64,000 nucleotides of DNA from Fluviicola taffensis DSM 16823 (GTDB lineage: Bacteria; Bacteroidota; Bacteroidia; Flavobacteriales_D; Crocinitomicaceae). Below are positions 8,317-16,288 of the stretch, one piece after another. Each line of letters begins with the position of its first letter. Position 1 is the first letter of the stretch. A model generated the notes under the pieces. It saw only the letters and a program-made list of their open reading frames with translations. It searched no databases and was not told the origin of the DNA. The position numbers were made by a program, and so were the translations under genes. Location: NCBI RefSeq assembly GCF_000194605.1, contig NC_015321.1, positions 4,340,001 to 4,404,000 on the forward strand, read 5' to 3'.

Positions 8317-8853
8317 CTAACCTTCTTTCGGCACTTTTCGTCTCATAGCAATTGCCGTGATCACTGTAAACAAAATTCCCATAGGAAGAATTTCCATATA
8401 CGTCATTGCTGCTTTGAACAAAGGGTTTTGATACTGCACCATAAATTCCTTCATTTCAGCATCTTGCTTTGCAATGAAAGTTGCACTTTTACCGCTTTCA
8501 ACCAACTGGTCATGCATCGATTTCGAATAAGATTCCATCATACGAGAATCAGTTGCATAATCATAAATTAACCAGTTTACCACATAAATCGTGGATGCGA
8601 GTAAAGTAATCAGAATCCCAACTTTAAACGCTTTACCAAAAGTAATGACTCCCCCATTGGTTTTATCGCGGTAATTCTTCACTCCTATCACTAGGAAAAT
8701 ATTTGCAATAAACATCGATGTATAACCGAGGATCATTCCAAGAGTCATATCCAGTCCGTGTGAGAAAATCACCATGGCAATCAATACCCAAGCAGCAGTT
8801 ATTAAGCCACCAATCGTTCCATAAACCAATACATTTTTTTTCATCTTTTTCAC
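8317..8853 (-). CDS. DUF4199 membrane protein
   Basis: The 178-residue product has four predicted membrane helices: about 9-28, 37-56, 74-95 and 150-170. A charged, helical loop between the third and fourth (DSRMMESYSKSMHDQLVESGK region) and the GGVITFGKAFKVGILITLLAS segment fit the DUF4199 family, common in Bacteroidota. Function is unknown. The gene lies 68 bp downstream of a membrane-anchored LuxR-type regulator on the same strand, a pairing that suggests co-expression. A second ATG three codons in (8844) is an equally good start. Confidence 0.75.
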   Translation of the reverse strand: MKKMKKNVLVYGTIGGLITAAWVLIAMVIFSHGLDMTLGMILGYTSMFIANIFLVIGVKNYRDKTNGGVITFGKAFKVGILITLLASTIYVVNWLIYDYATDSRMMESYSKSMHDQLVESGKSATFIAKQDAEMKEFMVQYQNPLFKAAMTYMEILPMGILFTVITAIAMRRKVPKEG

Positions 8854-8921
8854 TTTATCATTTTCACAAAAATGGGATTCTGTACCAATTCAGTACTCAT
8901 ACTTTCGGGTGATTTTGTGTT

Positions 8922-9392
8922 TTACAAGGAGATTATACCTAATCGTTTTGCTACTTCAACGGCTTGTGTTCTGCGATTAACTTCCAGTTTTTCAAAGAGT
9001 TTTGAACTGTGTGTTTTAATGGTATTCAGTGAAACGAATAAACGCTCCGCAATTTCATGATTACTAAATCCCTGAGCTATTAATTCCAATACTTCCAATT
9101 CGCGTTTACTGATTCCTAATTCTTCTACTACTTTTTCGTTTCGTTCAAAGTTTTCGGAGGGTGAAACATAGATTGTTTTTTCAACCAATACCGTTTTAGG
9201 CTTAGTAAGCTGTTTGGCAAGCCAAATTCCTAGTACTAGAAATACAATTGCAATCACAGCCGCATACAATTCAATGGCATGATCGATAATCAACAGACGA
9301 AACTCTAGCCAACGCATCAGAAATAATAACGCAGCTAATGAAACTCCATAGAGTAAAATCACTTTGTATGACCTCAGAAAGGTACGAAACAT
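8922..9392 (-). CDS. Membrane-anchored LuxR-type transcriptional regulator
   Basis: From the ATG at 9392 the product has 156 residues: two N-terminal membrane helices (about 8-24 and 33-57), a short linker, then a LuxR/GerE helix-turn-helix (about 90-150) with the hallmark ISKRELEVLELIAQG, SNHEIAERLFVSLNTIKTH and LEVNRRTQAVEVA. An upstream in-frame start at 9506 would overlap the methyltransferase gene and lose the membrane-start context, so 9392 is preferred; a TAnnTTTG box (9410-9417) just upstream supports this. DNA binding by a membrane-bound regulator implies it senses something in or at the inner membrane. Its likely partner is the DUF4199 protein encoded next. Confidence 0.85.
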   Translation of the reverse strand: MFRTFLRSYKVILLYGVSLAALLFLMRWLEFRLLIIDHAIELYAAVIAIVFLVLGIWLAKQLTKPKTVLVEKTIYVSPSENFERNEKVVEELGISKRELEVLELIAQGFSNHEIAERLFVSLNTIKTHSSKLFEKLEVNRRTQAVEVAKRLGIISL

Positions 9393-9409
9393 AATTCCTT
9401 GTTTAGTAA

Positions 9410-9417
9410 CAAAGATA
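9410..9417 (-). promoter_or_regulatory. Candidate -7 box for the LuxR-type gene
   Basis: On the minus strand the sequence is TATCTTTG, a match to TAnnTTTG, 17 bp upstream of the ATG at 9392 and inside the short gap after the methyltransferase stop. No -33 element at standard distance is seen. Confidence 0.45.
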
Positions 9418-9445
9418 GCTGAAATGAGTGTTAAATTTGGAGCTC

Positions 9446-10132
9446 TTATTTCTGAGCAACTCCGTAAGCAATGTATTTCCATTTGGATGGGGTTACATGA
9501 TTCCAAAATAACTGATCTATGGCTGCAAAAAATTTGCGCTGTTTTTCACCTCGCCCAAGTGTGGCTAAAAAACCAGTTGTTTTTAGTTCGTAACTAGAAA
9601 AAATACTCAAGCATTCTTCCATCTCACTAATCGAAAGATAGCGCCAAGGACTTCCCCAATTTGCATATCTTACCCTTAACTTTTTATGAACCTGAGAACC
9701 AATCAAATTTTCGGCAAACAACAACTTTCCTCCTGGTTTCAGTGCTTTATAAATTTCTTTGAAGACCTTTTTTTGAATTTCAAAGTTATCATTTCGACCA
9801 ATTCCACCAATGATAGATTTAAATACGATCACATCGAAATGATTTTCATATGGAATAGCAGCAGCATCTAAATTCTCGTAGCTTATGAGTGCTGTAACCT
9901 GATGTTTTACATGTAATTTTTCTGCAGTTTCTTTGATATTATTTAAATCTGTACAAAGAGTAGTTTTTCCTTTTAAAGCAAGCCAAAGAGAAAGTCCTCC
10001 TTCACGTCCACCCAACTCCAATCCATTTTCAACTTGGTTCCAATCAACATTTTTCTCCCAAAACAAAAGAGCTTTCGACCAGGATTTAATATCCCATTGG
10101 ATAATTTCTTTAAGTAGTTGATAATCTGTCAT
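9446..10132 (-). CDS. Class I SAM-dependent methyltransferase
   Basis: The 228-residue product has the Rossmann-type methyltransferase core: motif I as NGLELGGREGGLSLWLA (about 36-52), an acidic end of strand 2 (CTDLN, about 60-64), FDVIVFKSIIGGIG (about 98-111, motif IV) and LKPGGKLLFAENL (about 130-142). This places it in the Methyltransf_11/25 superfamily. The substrate cannot be inferred; the C-terminal part with YANWGSPWRYLSISEMEE is shared by small-molecule or lipid-type enzymes but is not diagnostic. The gene is upstream of the LuxR/DUF4199 pair with a promoter between them, so it is probably its own unit. Confidence 0.8.
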   Translation of the reverse strand: MTDYQLLKEIIQWDIKSWSKALLFWEKNVDWNQVENGLELGGREGGLSLWLALKGKTTLCTDLNNIKETAEKLHVKHQVTALISYENLDAAAIPYENHFDVIVFKSIIGGIGRNDNFEIQKKVFKEIYKALKPGGKLLFAENLIGSQVHKKLRVRYANWGSPWRYLSISEMEECLSIFSSYELKTTGFLATLGRGEKQRKFFAAIDQLFWNHVTPSKWKYIAYGVAQK

Positions 10133-10258
10133 TAGTAGTCGTTATTTTAGCTGTTTATCCATTTAAATCAATAAAACAGCTGTATATTGATTTAAGACGG
10201 CAGCTTATTTAGAATTCTAAGATAGAAATATCCTTCGTAAAACAAGTTATTCGGTCAC

Positions 10259-10585
10259 TCAATGTGATACTGCCTTCAACCCAATGATTGATCCAATCAA
10301 TGTGGTAATGAAAACTAATTTCCAGAGACTTATCGGTTCTTTAAATACCAAAATTCCGATTAAAACCGTTCCAACAGCACCAATTCCAGTCCAAACAGCA
10401 TAAGCTGTCCCTATTGGTAACGTTTGAATGGCTTTCATAAGTAATAACATACTAATAACTAATGAAACTCCAAACCCTGCGTACCACCAATACATGGTGT
10501 TTCCAGTTGTGTTTTTTGCTTTTTCCAAACACGAGGCAAATGCCACTTCAAATAGTCCTGCAATAATTAAAATAATCCAATTCAT
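10259..10585 (-). CDS. sugE: SMR-family exporter, SugE/Gdx type
   Basis: The 108-residue product has the normal size and four membrane helices of small multidrug resistance proteins. The conserved membrane Glu is at residue 13 (MNWIILIIAGLFE) and the second signature LPIGTAYAVWTGIGAVG (about 56-72) is nearly identical to SugE. Members of the SugE/Gdx branch export guanidinium ions, and some quaternary ammonium compounds, in exchange for protons, working as antiparallel dimers in the inner membrane. A Crp/Fnr-type regulator lies about 100 bp upstream on the same strand. No guanidine riboswitch was recognised in the gap. The subfamily call rests on the GTAYAVWTGIG motif. Confidence 0.88.
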   Translation of the reverse strand: MNWIILIIAGLFEVAFASCLEKAKNTTGNTMYWWYAGFGVSLVISMLLLMKAIQTLPIGTAYAVWTGIGAVGTVLIGILVFKEPISLWKLVFITTLIGSIIGLKAVSH

Positions 10586-10683
10586 TTTTCCCGTTATTAA
10601 AGAGTTCAGACAAATTTTATGTCTGCAAAATTGAGAAAGAAAATACAGGAATCTTTTTACAAATGATAAAAAATGGTCGTACT

Positions 10684-11247
10684 TTACCTGATTTCGGATC
10701 GAATACGGCTTAAACTGACTTGCGTAATTCCGAGATAAGAAGCAATATATCCTAATTGTACTCTTCGAATCAAATCTGGATGATTCCGTAAAAGATCTTG
10801 ATATCGCTCCAAAGCTGTTCTGAATTGTCTAGAAATTAAACGTTCTTCCGTTTTGATTAATTCCTTTTCTGCAAATCTTCTTCCCCAATTAGCTATGTGA
10901 AGGTCTTCTTCAAATAATCGTTTCAAATCTGCTGTTTTCAATTCCAACAAGTCACAATCTTCCAACAACTCAATATTCTCATAACCAGGAAGATTTTCAA
11001 CATAGCTTTTCATTGAAATAACGGCCTGACCTTCTGTTCCGAACCAAAAAGTAACTTCGTTATCGTTCTGATTTGAATATCCCCTTACAATTCCTCTACG
11101 AATGAAATACATACTGGATTCAACTTTATCTGCACGAAGTAACAGATGTCCTTTTCGATAATTCACTTCACTTAAGCATGCTTTCAAAGCTTCTTTGGAT
11201 TCAACAGGAAGTTTTGTAATTGCATCAAGCAACTGATCTGTATTCAT
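10684..11247 (-). CDS. Crp/Fnr-family transcriptional regulator
   Basis: The 187-residue product has an N-terminal cyclic-nucleotide-binding-type beta barrel (about 20-115; YRKGHLLLRADKVESSMYFIRRGIVRGY is the typical start) and a C-terminal winged helix with a shortened recognition region (LGYIASYLGITQVSLSRIRSEI, about 164-186). This matches the Bacteroidota Crp/Fnr group that rarely binds cAMP; I see no RxxSA phosphate-binding motif. It could control the SugE-type gene downstream or the small membrane genes upstream, which is inference from position. Confidence 0.85.
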   Translation of the reverse strand: MNTDQLLDAITKLPVESKEALKACLSEVNYRKGHLLLRADKVESSMYFIRRGIVRGYSNQNDNEVTFWFGTEGQAVISMKSYVENLPGYENIELLEDCDLLELKTADLKRLFEEDLHIANWGRRFAEKELIKTEERLISRQFRTALERYQDLLRNHPDLIRRVQLGYIASYLGITQVSLSRIRSEIR

Positions 11248-11294
11248 GTTATAAAGTTCAAAAGCTTAACAGTTTATATCTTTAATCTTTAGTA

Positions 11295-11480
11295 CTACCT
11301 TTTTTCATGCACTGACAAATACACAGCACTGAATATCAATCCCGCAGCAAAAATTGCATAACCGAATTGCATGACATTATTAATATAGGCAACAAATGAA
11401 AGTATTCCAATTAAAAGCAAGACCAGTTTAAGGCGTTTACCGAAGATAAATTCCATGAATTCATTGATAAAATGGTTCAT
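11295..11480 (-). CDS. Small membrane protein
   Basis: The 61-residue product has two hydrophobic segments (about 17-36 and 38-56) separated by a short turn, a basic N-terminal flank and a charged tail (SVHEKR). I do not recognise it. It sits 38 bp from the PepSY-like gene at 11519 and 47 bp from the Crp/Fnr gene, so it may be part of a small membrane operon. Confidence 0.6.
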   Translation of the reverse strand: MNHFINEFMEFIFGKRLKLVLLLIGILSFVAYINNVMQFGYAIFAAGLIFSAVYLSVHEKR

Positions 11481-11518
11481 TGAGTATCAATTTAGATGTT
11501 AACAAATTTAAGGAAATA

Positions 11519-12025
11519 CTAGATAAACAACAAAATTAAAGTCAAGACCATTCCAGCTAAAGAATAGATCAATCCAGCTTTGAAAGCTTTGGTTTTAGGT
11601 AAATACATCCAAAATGCAGATAAGACAAAAAATAAAAGAGAAACTCCAAAGAAGATATTCAACCAATAAAGTGGATCATCCGTACTTGCTTTATGTAAAT
11701 GACACATTTTATCCAAAACATAAGGAAGTTCTTTGGTAGTAATGTGTGCTACACCTGTTTTCTTATTATAGTCTCCATTCTTGAAATAAACCATATCTGC
11801 TGCTTCTCTCTCGAATTGATACTTGCGAATCCCAAGTTCTTTACCAATCAGCTCATTTTTAACATTCGGAGCAATTTTCACTTCTTCCGTATGTGCACTT
11901 TTGAGAAAATCAGTATCCCTAAAAATCAATACGATTCCACTAATGGCATAAACTGCCATGATACCTGCTAAGAAAAAACCAAGGTATCTGTGAAGGACAC
12001 GCATGGATACTTTTGAATTATTCAT
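11519..12025 (-). CDS. PepSY-type membrane protein (short)
   Basis: The 168-residue product begins with a membrane helix bearing RVLHRYLGFFLAGIMAVYAISGIVLIF (about 8-35), the usual first helix of PepSY-associated membrane proteins, which carries a His often assigned as a haem ligand. An extracytoplasmic segment (about 36-115, with MCHLHKAS) follows, then two more helices (about 120-140 and 148-167). It is much shorter than full PepSY iron-reductase-type proteins, so it is either a minimal member or a reduced one. Relatives are linked to iron uptake or ferric reduction; nothing local confirms this. Confidence 0.65.
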   Translation of the reverse strand: MNNSKVSMRVLHRYLGFFLAGIMAVYAISGIVLIFRDTDFLKSAHTEEVKIAPNVKNELIGKELGIRKYQFEREAADMVYFKNGDYNKKTGVAHITTKELPYVLDKMCHLHKASTDDPLYWLNIFFGVSLLFFVLSAFWMYLPKTKAFKAGLIYSLAGMVLTLILLFI

Positions 12026-12090
12026 GAAGTAAAATTAGTGATTCAATCGAAATTATGATTCACTAAAAAATTGATTTTGTTTTGAAAAAA

Positions 12091-12161
12091 TTACCGCAGA
12101 GAATGAAAGAGCACAAAGAGTAGTGAAATTCCCCTTTGCGCCTCTGTGCACTTTGCGTTAA
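12091..12161. repeat. Solo CGCAAAG-type palindrome
   Basis: An imperfect inverted repeat has a 28-nt left arm (12091-12118, beginning TTACCGCAGAG and ending GCACAAAG) and a right arm (12134-12161, beginning CTTTGCGCCTC and ending TTTGCGTTAA) around a 15-nt loop. It is related to the palindrome at 20447 and to the arms that flank the GxxExxY gene at 19293-19790. Confidence 0.8.
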
Positions 12162-12183
12162 AAAGACTTTGTTTCTTCATCGA

Positions 12184-13089
12184 TTAAAATTCGTCATCGA
12201 TTAATTCTCTACTTACCATCACTCCTGCAAGTGTTCCTTGTGCAACAACATTGGCAACCGAACGCATGGGTGTAGTGTTATCACCACAAGCAAAAACTCC
12301 TGGAATAGTTGTTTTTTGAAATTCATCTACTTGAATAAATCCTTGCTCTGTCAACGTACAACCTAATTTTTGAGGAATATCTGAATGCTGAACGAATGGC
12401 AATTTGGCATACATGGCTTTGAGATTCAACTTGCTTCCATCTTTCAAATAAACGTGTGTAATAAATCCATTAGTCTGGTCAAAAGCTTCAATTTCAGTTT
12501 CAATTAAATTAATTCCATGTTCTTCCAGTTTAGCTGTTTGTTCTGCTGTCAAAGTAGATTTTCCATTCGTAAACAAAGTCAATTCTTTCGTCCAATTATT
12601 GATCAACTTCGAAAATTGGAATGCCATTTCTCCATTTGCTAGAATCCCTGTTTTCTCATTGCGCACTTCATAACCGTGGCAATAGGGACAATGAATCATT
12701 GAAATTCCCCAAGATTCAGTTGCACCTTTAATTTCTGGCATCAAATCTTTCACTCCAGTTGCAAAAATGAGTTTTTTAGCAGCGAAAACTTCTCCAATTT
12801 CAGTCGTAATTTCAAATCCAAAAGCTGTTTTCTCTCCATCAATTGCTAATCCTGAATGAAATGTAACGGTTTTATATTTTGCTACCTGTTCTCTCGCTTT
12901 CAAAGTAATTGCTTGTGGAGTTTCTCCGTCTTGCGTAATAAAATTGTGTGAATGTGGTGTTTGAGCATTGCACGGTCTTCCACTATCAATAATGAGAACT
13001 TGTTTTAAAGCTCTTCCTAATGCCATTCCTGCTGAAAGTCCGGAATAACTTCCTCCGATAATGATCGTGTCGTAAATGATGTTTGTCAT
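12184..13089 (-). CDS. Thioredoxin-reductase-like FAD/NAD(P) oxidoreductase
   Basis: The 301-residue product has an FAD-binding GGSYSGLSAG motif (about 12-21), a redox-type CPYCHGYE site (Cys134 and Cys137), and the C-terminal FAD motif GVFACGDNTTP. The order is that of thioredoxin reductases, but the CxxC with the HGYE context and the missing GxGxxA-type second nucleotide motif place it in the broader TrxB-like group (often annotated NAD(P)/FAD-dependent oxidoreductase). It probably transfers electrons to a small disulfide protein. An upstream in-frame TTG at 13116 lies inside the -7 box of a strong promoter, so the ATG at 13089 is chosen. Confidence 0.85.
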   Translation of the reverse strand: MTNIIYDTIIIGGSYSGLSAGMALGRALKQVLIIDSGRPCNAQTPHSHNFITQDGETPQAITLKAREQVAKYKTVTFHSGLAIDGEKTAFGFEITTEIGEVFAAKKLIFATGVKDLMPEIKGATESWGISMIHCPYCHGYEVRNEKTGILANGEMAFQFSKLINNWTKELTLFTNGKSTLTAEQTAKLEEHGINLIETEIEAFDQTNGFITHVYLKDGSKLNLKAMYAKLPFVQHSDIPQKLGCTLTEQGFIQVDEFQKTTIPGVFACGDNTTPMRSVANVVAQGTLAGVMVSRELIDDEF

Positions 13090-13113
13090 GTTGCTGAAAG
13101 TTTGTTTGTTTGA

Positions 13114-13143
13114 CAAATTTACACTTTCAATTCATTATTGCAA
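13114..13143 (-). promoter_or_regulatory. Bacteroidota promoter of the TrxB-like gene
   Basis: On the minus strand there is TTG (13141-13143), a 19-bp spacer, then TAAATTTG (13114-13121), a very good match to the -33/-7 consensus. The box ends 24 bp upstream of the ATG at 13089. Confidence 0.65.
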
Positions 13144-13153
13144 CTTTATTGCG

Positions 13154-13693
13154 TTAAATACAATTCAAATTTCCAACCAATTCCTCCAGGCCAATTTCTT
13201 TTCTGCGTTCGTTGAATAATTTCAATTGATCTCCACAGAATTTCTCATTCGTATATTGACCAAAGTAAATAGGTTGATGCATATTTCGTTGACACCGATC
13301 ATACCACCAAGCATATTCTTTAGGAGGCATATTTCCTTTTTTAAGTTCACTGTAAAAAAGTTCTTTCAATTGAATGAAATCTTCTTCCAGTGTAAAATGA
13401 AGAATCATTCCGATAGTGCCTGCATAACGGACACGCCCCATGGTCGGATAACCATATTTTGTGGTCAACTCCACAAACGTTGCTTTGTTGATCGAATCAA
13501 TATCCGACTGTAGTTTCCAGATAGAATCGTTATTCAAGGCAGGATTTTTGGCCATCTTCACCCGATAATATTGATCGGATTTTTCCATTTTTTGAAGTTC
13601 GGTTTTCCACTCTTTTTTCTGTGCTGAAGAAAGCTCCTGCGCAAATGAAATTCCACTCATGAGTGAAAGGAAAAAAAGCAACAATTTATTCAT
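13154..13693 (-). CDS. Exported protein, DUF6624-like
   Basis: The product (179 residues from the ATG at 13693; another ATG at 13702) has a signal peptide MNKLLLFFLSLMSGISFAQ. The remainder is helical with LQKMEKSDQYYR, an INKATFVELTTKYGYPTMGRV segment and a LHFTLEEDFIQLKELFYSE stretch, which follow the DUF6624 outline (DQxxR, N..L..II..YGWP, then a helical pair). The family is of unknown function. It is close upstream of the TrxB-like promoter but transcribed separately, the promoter lying between them. Confidence 0.65.
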   Translation of the reverse strand: MNKLLLFFLSLMSGISFAQELSSAQKKEWKTELQKMEKSDQYYRVKMAKNPALNNDSIWKLQSDIDSINKATFVELTTKYGYPTMGRVRYAGTIGMILHFTLEEDFIQLKELFYSELKKGNMPPKEYAWWYDRCQRNMHQPIYFGQYTNEKFCGDQLKLFNERRKEIGLEELVGNLNCI

Positions 13694-13825
13694 AATCAGC
13701 ATGTTTTTTTCAACTAGTTAGTCATTCTAAATTATGTGATTTTTTAGAAGATCGTTTTCCAATTTTTATTCTTAATCAGATAAGCCCTTCTTTTTTCAGG
13801 ATGTTCATAGCTTCTTAAAGAATCA

Positions 13826-14410
13826 TCATTTACGCGCATATAAAATCCCCCATAAACCACCAGTATTCATTTTCACCTGAAAAGTGTCGCCAATATTCCA
13901 AGGATGAGGAGTATTCAATTGAATTCTTTCGTTTTGATACTCCATGTAGATATCATAGGAAGTGGGACCTTTGCCTAATTGAAAAATACGAGTCCTTCCA
14001 GTAGGCATATTAATAGATACTTCTTCAATCACTTGATTAAATCGCTCTGTTTCTGAAGAACCCCACCAATCATTTGTTTGAATGATGGTGTCATAAGTGA
14101 AAAATGAAAACAGGAAAATCAACAACATGAATGACGTAAACTTACTTCTGAAACGGTTCCATTTGGTTTCCTCTCGACGAGAAGATCGTTCATGAGAATA
14201 AAAAATAAAACGAGTAAATTTCTTCAAAATCGATAATGAAAACAGTAAAATAGGTACGGAAAAGTAACAAACCATCCACCAAAAAACCTTGGTCGACTCT
14301 AATACAAAATATACTTTAAGTACCCAAAAGAATTGAATAACTACGAGTAAAATTATCCCGATTAAAATCAAGCCCTTCGTTTTATTTGATAATTCTAGTT
14401 TCATTGACAC
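13826..14410 (-). CDS. Hypothetical membrane protein
   Basis: The 194-residue product has three membrane helices (about 11-32, 40-62 and 91-108), a strongly basic loop (HERSSRREETKWNRFRSK) facing the cytoplasm, and a C-terminal domain of about 80 residues with beta character (NMPTGRTRIFQLGKGPTSYD, TFQVKMNTGGLWGILYARK), probably outside the membrane. I recognise no family. It starts 3 bp after the stop of the lipocalin-like gene, so the two are co-transcribed. Confidence 0.6.
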   Translation of the reverse strand: MSMKLELSNKTKGLILIGIILLVVIQFFWVLKVYFVLESTKVFWWMVCYFSVPILLFSLSILKKFTRFIFYSHERSSRREETKWNRFRSKFTSFMLLIFLFSFFTYDTIIQTNDWWGSSETERFNQVIEEVSINMPTGRTRIFQLGKGPTSYDIYMEYQNERIQLNTPHPWNIGDTFQVKMNTGGLWGILYARK

Positions 14411-14413
14411 CTC

Positions 14414-14926
14414 TTAATCGTGATGAATAACCGACAACTTCTCTTCAATTCCAAATTCTTTCAGTTTCTTAAAGACTTCTTTTTGAACTTCCGAATCAAT
14501 CGTCTTGGACCTAGAAATCACATCATAACCTTCTGGGGTGAAAAGTGTTTTTTTAAAATGAATAATCATCCAGTTTTGATCTGTTGAGAGAAATAAAATG
14601 CTCCAATTACTTTTCAATAAACCTAGAATTCCTTTTCCGCGCCAAATAAACGAAGTATTCGAGTCATTCGAAGGTTTATCGTAACCAACAATACTTTTTA
14701 TTTTAGACTTCTTCGTGTAAAGAACTTCATCCAGTAAAACGGTTTCCCCTTTTCTAGTTGTGACTGAATAATTGAAAGAGGGATTCGTTTTATTTCCTTT
14801 CAACCACATGGGGAAATTGGATCGATTGACAAACCATTTTCCTTCCAGTTGATTTAATGGTGCTATTTGACTCATGAGCAATTGACTAATTGTTATAAAT
14901 AGAACTAAAAGCAGTATTTGTTTCAT
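14414..14926 (-). CDS. Exported lipocalin-like protein
   Basis: The 170-residue product has a signal peptide (MKQILLLVLFITISQLLMS) and then LNQLEGKWFVNRSNFPMWLKG, an N-terminal strand typical of lipocalins (GxW). A row of short strands follows, and the end TPEGYDVISRSKTIDSEVQKEVFKKLKEFGI resembles the final strand plus helix of Blc-type lipocalins. The match is partial, so I give it as lipocalin-like. Such proteins bind lipids or small hydrophobic molecules in the envelope. It is translationally close to the membrane protein at 13826. Confidence 0.6.
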   Translation of the reverse strand: MKQILLLVLFITISQLLMSQIAPLNQLEGKWFVNRSNFPMWLKGNKTNPSFNYSVTTRKGETVLLDEVLYTKKSKIKSIVGYDKPSNDSNTSFIWRGKGILGLLKSNWSILFLSTDQNWMIIHFKKTLFTPEGYDVISRSKTIDSEVQKEVFKKLKEFGIEEKLSVIHHD

Positions 14927-14960
14927 ATTGGAAGATACTGTTTTATCTTATGCAAATTAA

Positions 14961-15683
14961 TCAAAGTTCGAAGATATACTCTCCAACATATTCTTTGTCA
15001 TCCCAAAATAGCTCTTTCATCTTTTTGTTGGTCGATTTCTTCCAAAGAAAGCAATTTTTAGCTGTAGAAAACTCAAAAGTAACGAGTTCGGTCATTTTTA
15101 TTTTACCCAACTTAGAATCAACTATTCCCGATTCATAATTAGCTTTAAGAACAATTCTATTTTTATTCATATCAATTTCCTTCATTTCAACTTGGGAATA
15201 CGGAATTTCGTTAGGAAGAGCTTCAACATCTAAAAAACTCGCAAACTTAGAATAACAAAACAAAGTCGAAAAACGATTCTTTTCAACCCGAATAAGAGTT
15301 AAACTATAGGAATAATCTCCTGTTCCTTCGCCACTTTCAGAACACACAAACCAATCGTTCTTATAATTGTATTTTACTTTTTCGAGTTTGGATAGATCTT
15401 CTTGACAAGCTCTCAAAGAATCTAAAACAACAAACTTATCGGGATACAATTTGATTAAACGAATCATGTTTGAAACAGCCCCAAAGTCTTGAGTAATGTA
15501 AAGATCGGAATCTTTCAATCGAACAACATGGATGCTATCTACATTTTCTTTATCAATTGAAAGGAAGTGTTTCTTGACAACTTCAATAGTTATTGATTGT
15601 TTTTTCGAAGTATCCGAATTTTTCGATTTAGAATTGCAGGAACAAATAATTAATCCTATTAAAAAGTAAATGATTCTATGCAT
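14961..15683 (-). CDS. Hypothetical lipoprotein
   Basis: The 240-residue product starts MHRIIYFLIGLIICSCNSKSK, a lipoprotein signal with a Cys after a hydrophobic stretch, so it is probably anchored in a membrane facing the periplasm. The mature part alternates strands and charged turns (VDSIHVVRLKDSDLYITQDFG, RIVLKANYESGIVDSKLGKIKM) without a family I recognise. It is the first of three minus-strand genes (15683 down to 13826), with a 34-bp gap to the next, and may be co-transcribed with them. Confidence 0.6.
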   Translation of the reverse strand: MHRIIYFLIGLIICSCNSKSKNSDTSKKQSITIEVVKKHFLSIDKENVDSIHVVRLKDSDLYITQDFGAVSNMIRLIKLYPDKFVVLDSLRACQEDLSKLEKVKYNYKNDWFVCSESGEGTGDYSYSLTLIRVEKNRFSTLFCYSKFASFLDVEALPNEIPYSQVEMKEIDMNKNRIVLKANYESGIVDSKLGKIKMTELVTFEFSTAKNCFLWKKSTNKKMKELFWDDKEYVGEYIFEL

Positions 15684-15790
15684 GGTGATTTGTAAATGAT
15701 AAGGTGAAAATAGCCATTTTTATGTAATCTAAAAGTTCGAATGAATCCTATTAATAGGAACTGTTAATTATAGTAACTTTACAAATAAGA

Positions 15791-15862
15791 ATGAAAAAAA
15801 CTTTCAGATTACGAAAAATTATAAGCGTTCTGAAAATCAAGCGAAAATCATTCAAGGAATGA
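15791..15862 (+). CDS. Possible 23-residue basic peptide
   Basis: An ATG frame on the strand opposite to all neighbours encodes MKKTFRLRKIISVLKIKRK followed by SFKE, a strongly basic 23-residue peptide (10 Lys/Arg). TAACTTTA, one base off the -7 consensus, ends 9 bp upstream, and a hairpin with six Ts follows at 15921-15946, so a short transcript is plausible. A frame this short can arise by chance; the call is tentative. Confidence 0.25.
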   Translation: MKKTFRLRKIISVLKIKRKSFKE

Positions 15863-15920
15863 ATTTGGTTAATAAGAATCTAATAGCTAATAAAAAATAA
15901 AAAATGGATTTTTAGAGTCT

Positions 15921-15946
15921 AGCGATGCTGATAAGCTCGCTTTTTT
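15921..15946 (+). terminator. Rho-independent terminator, plus strand
   Basis: AGCGA (15921-15925) pairs with TCGCT (15937-15941), followed by a T-run (15941-15946). It points along the plus strand, where no annotated gene lies upstream except the short frame at 15791. The gap 15684-16032 otherwise holds no recognised gene. Confidence 0.5.
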
Positions 15947-16032
15947 ATCTGCGCATCTGTGCCTTTGGTGATCGCATGTCGGCAATAGCTTCAGCATAAG
16001 CGTTGTGGGAAGGAAAATCGAAGCAAGAATCA

Positions 16033-16287
16033 CTAACTAACCTCTTCGTAATCCACATCTTGAACATCACCTTTGGGACTTGATTTGGAAACAGAGACTT
16101 TTCCGAAATTCTTCAATTTCTCGTTCCGCTCTTTTACAAAACTCTTTTCACGAGCCAAATCAGCGCGTTCTTGGTCTAAATTGCGTTTTGCAATCATCAC
16201 ACGACCTAAAAACCGGAGCAAAATCAATGCTCCGATTATCATTAAGATCGTTTTAAAAAAACCAGTAATGCTTGCTTCAACAACCAT
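16033..16287 (-). CDS. DUF4834-like small membrane protein
   Basis: The 84-residue product has one membrane helix (about 10-30, GFFKTILMIIGALILLRFLG), a helical charged stretch and an acidic end with VDYEE (GDVQDVDYEEVS). This layout matches DUF4834, a small Bacteroidota family whose C-terminus usually reads GEYVDYEE. Its start codon is separated from the carB stop by one base, so it is translated from the carB mRNA. Function unknown; carriage with carB may simply reflect operon position. Confidence 0.65.
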   Translation of the reverse strand: MVVEASITGFFKTILMIIGALILLRFLGRVMIAKRNLDQERADLAREKSFVKERNEKLKNFGKVSVSKSSPKGDVQDVDYEEVS

Positions 16288-16288
16288 C

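Noticed and set aside
9393-9506. Longer start of the LuxR-type gene
   Set aside because: It would overlap the methyltransferase gene and bypass the promoter box at 9410-9417.
10133-10258. Terminator formed by AGCTGTTT and AAACAGCT near 10150-10180
   Set aside because: The inverted pair is only 8 bp and has no T-run on the strand of the upstream gene.
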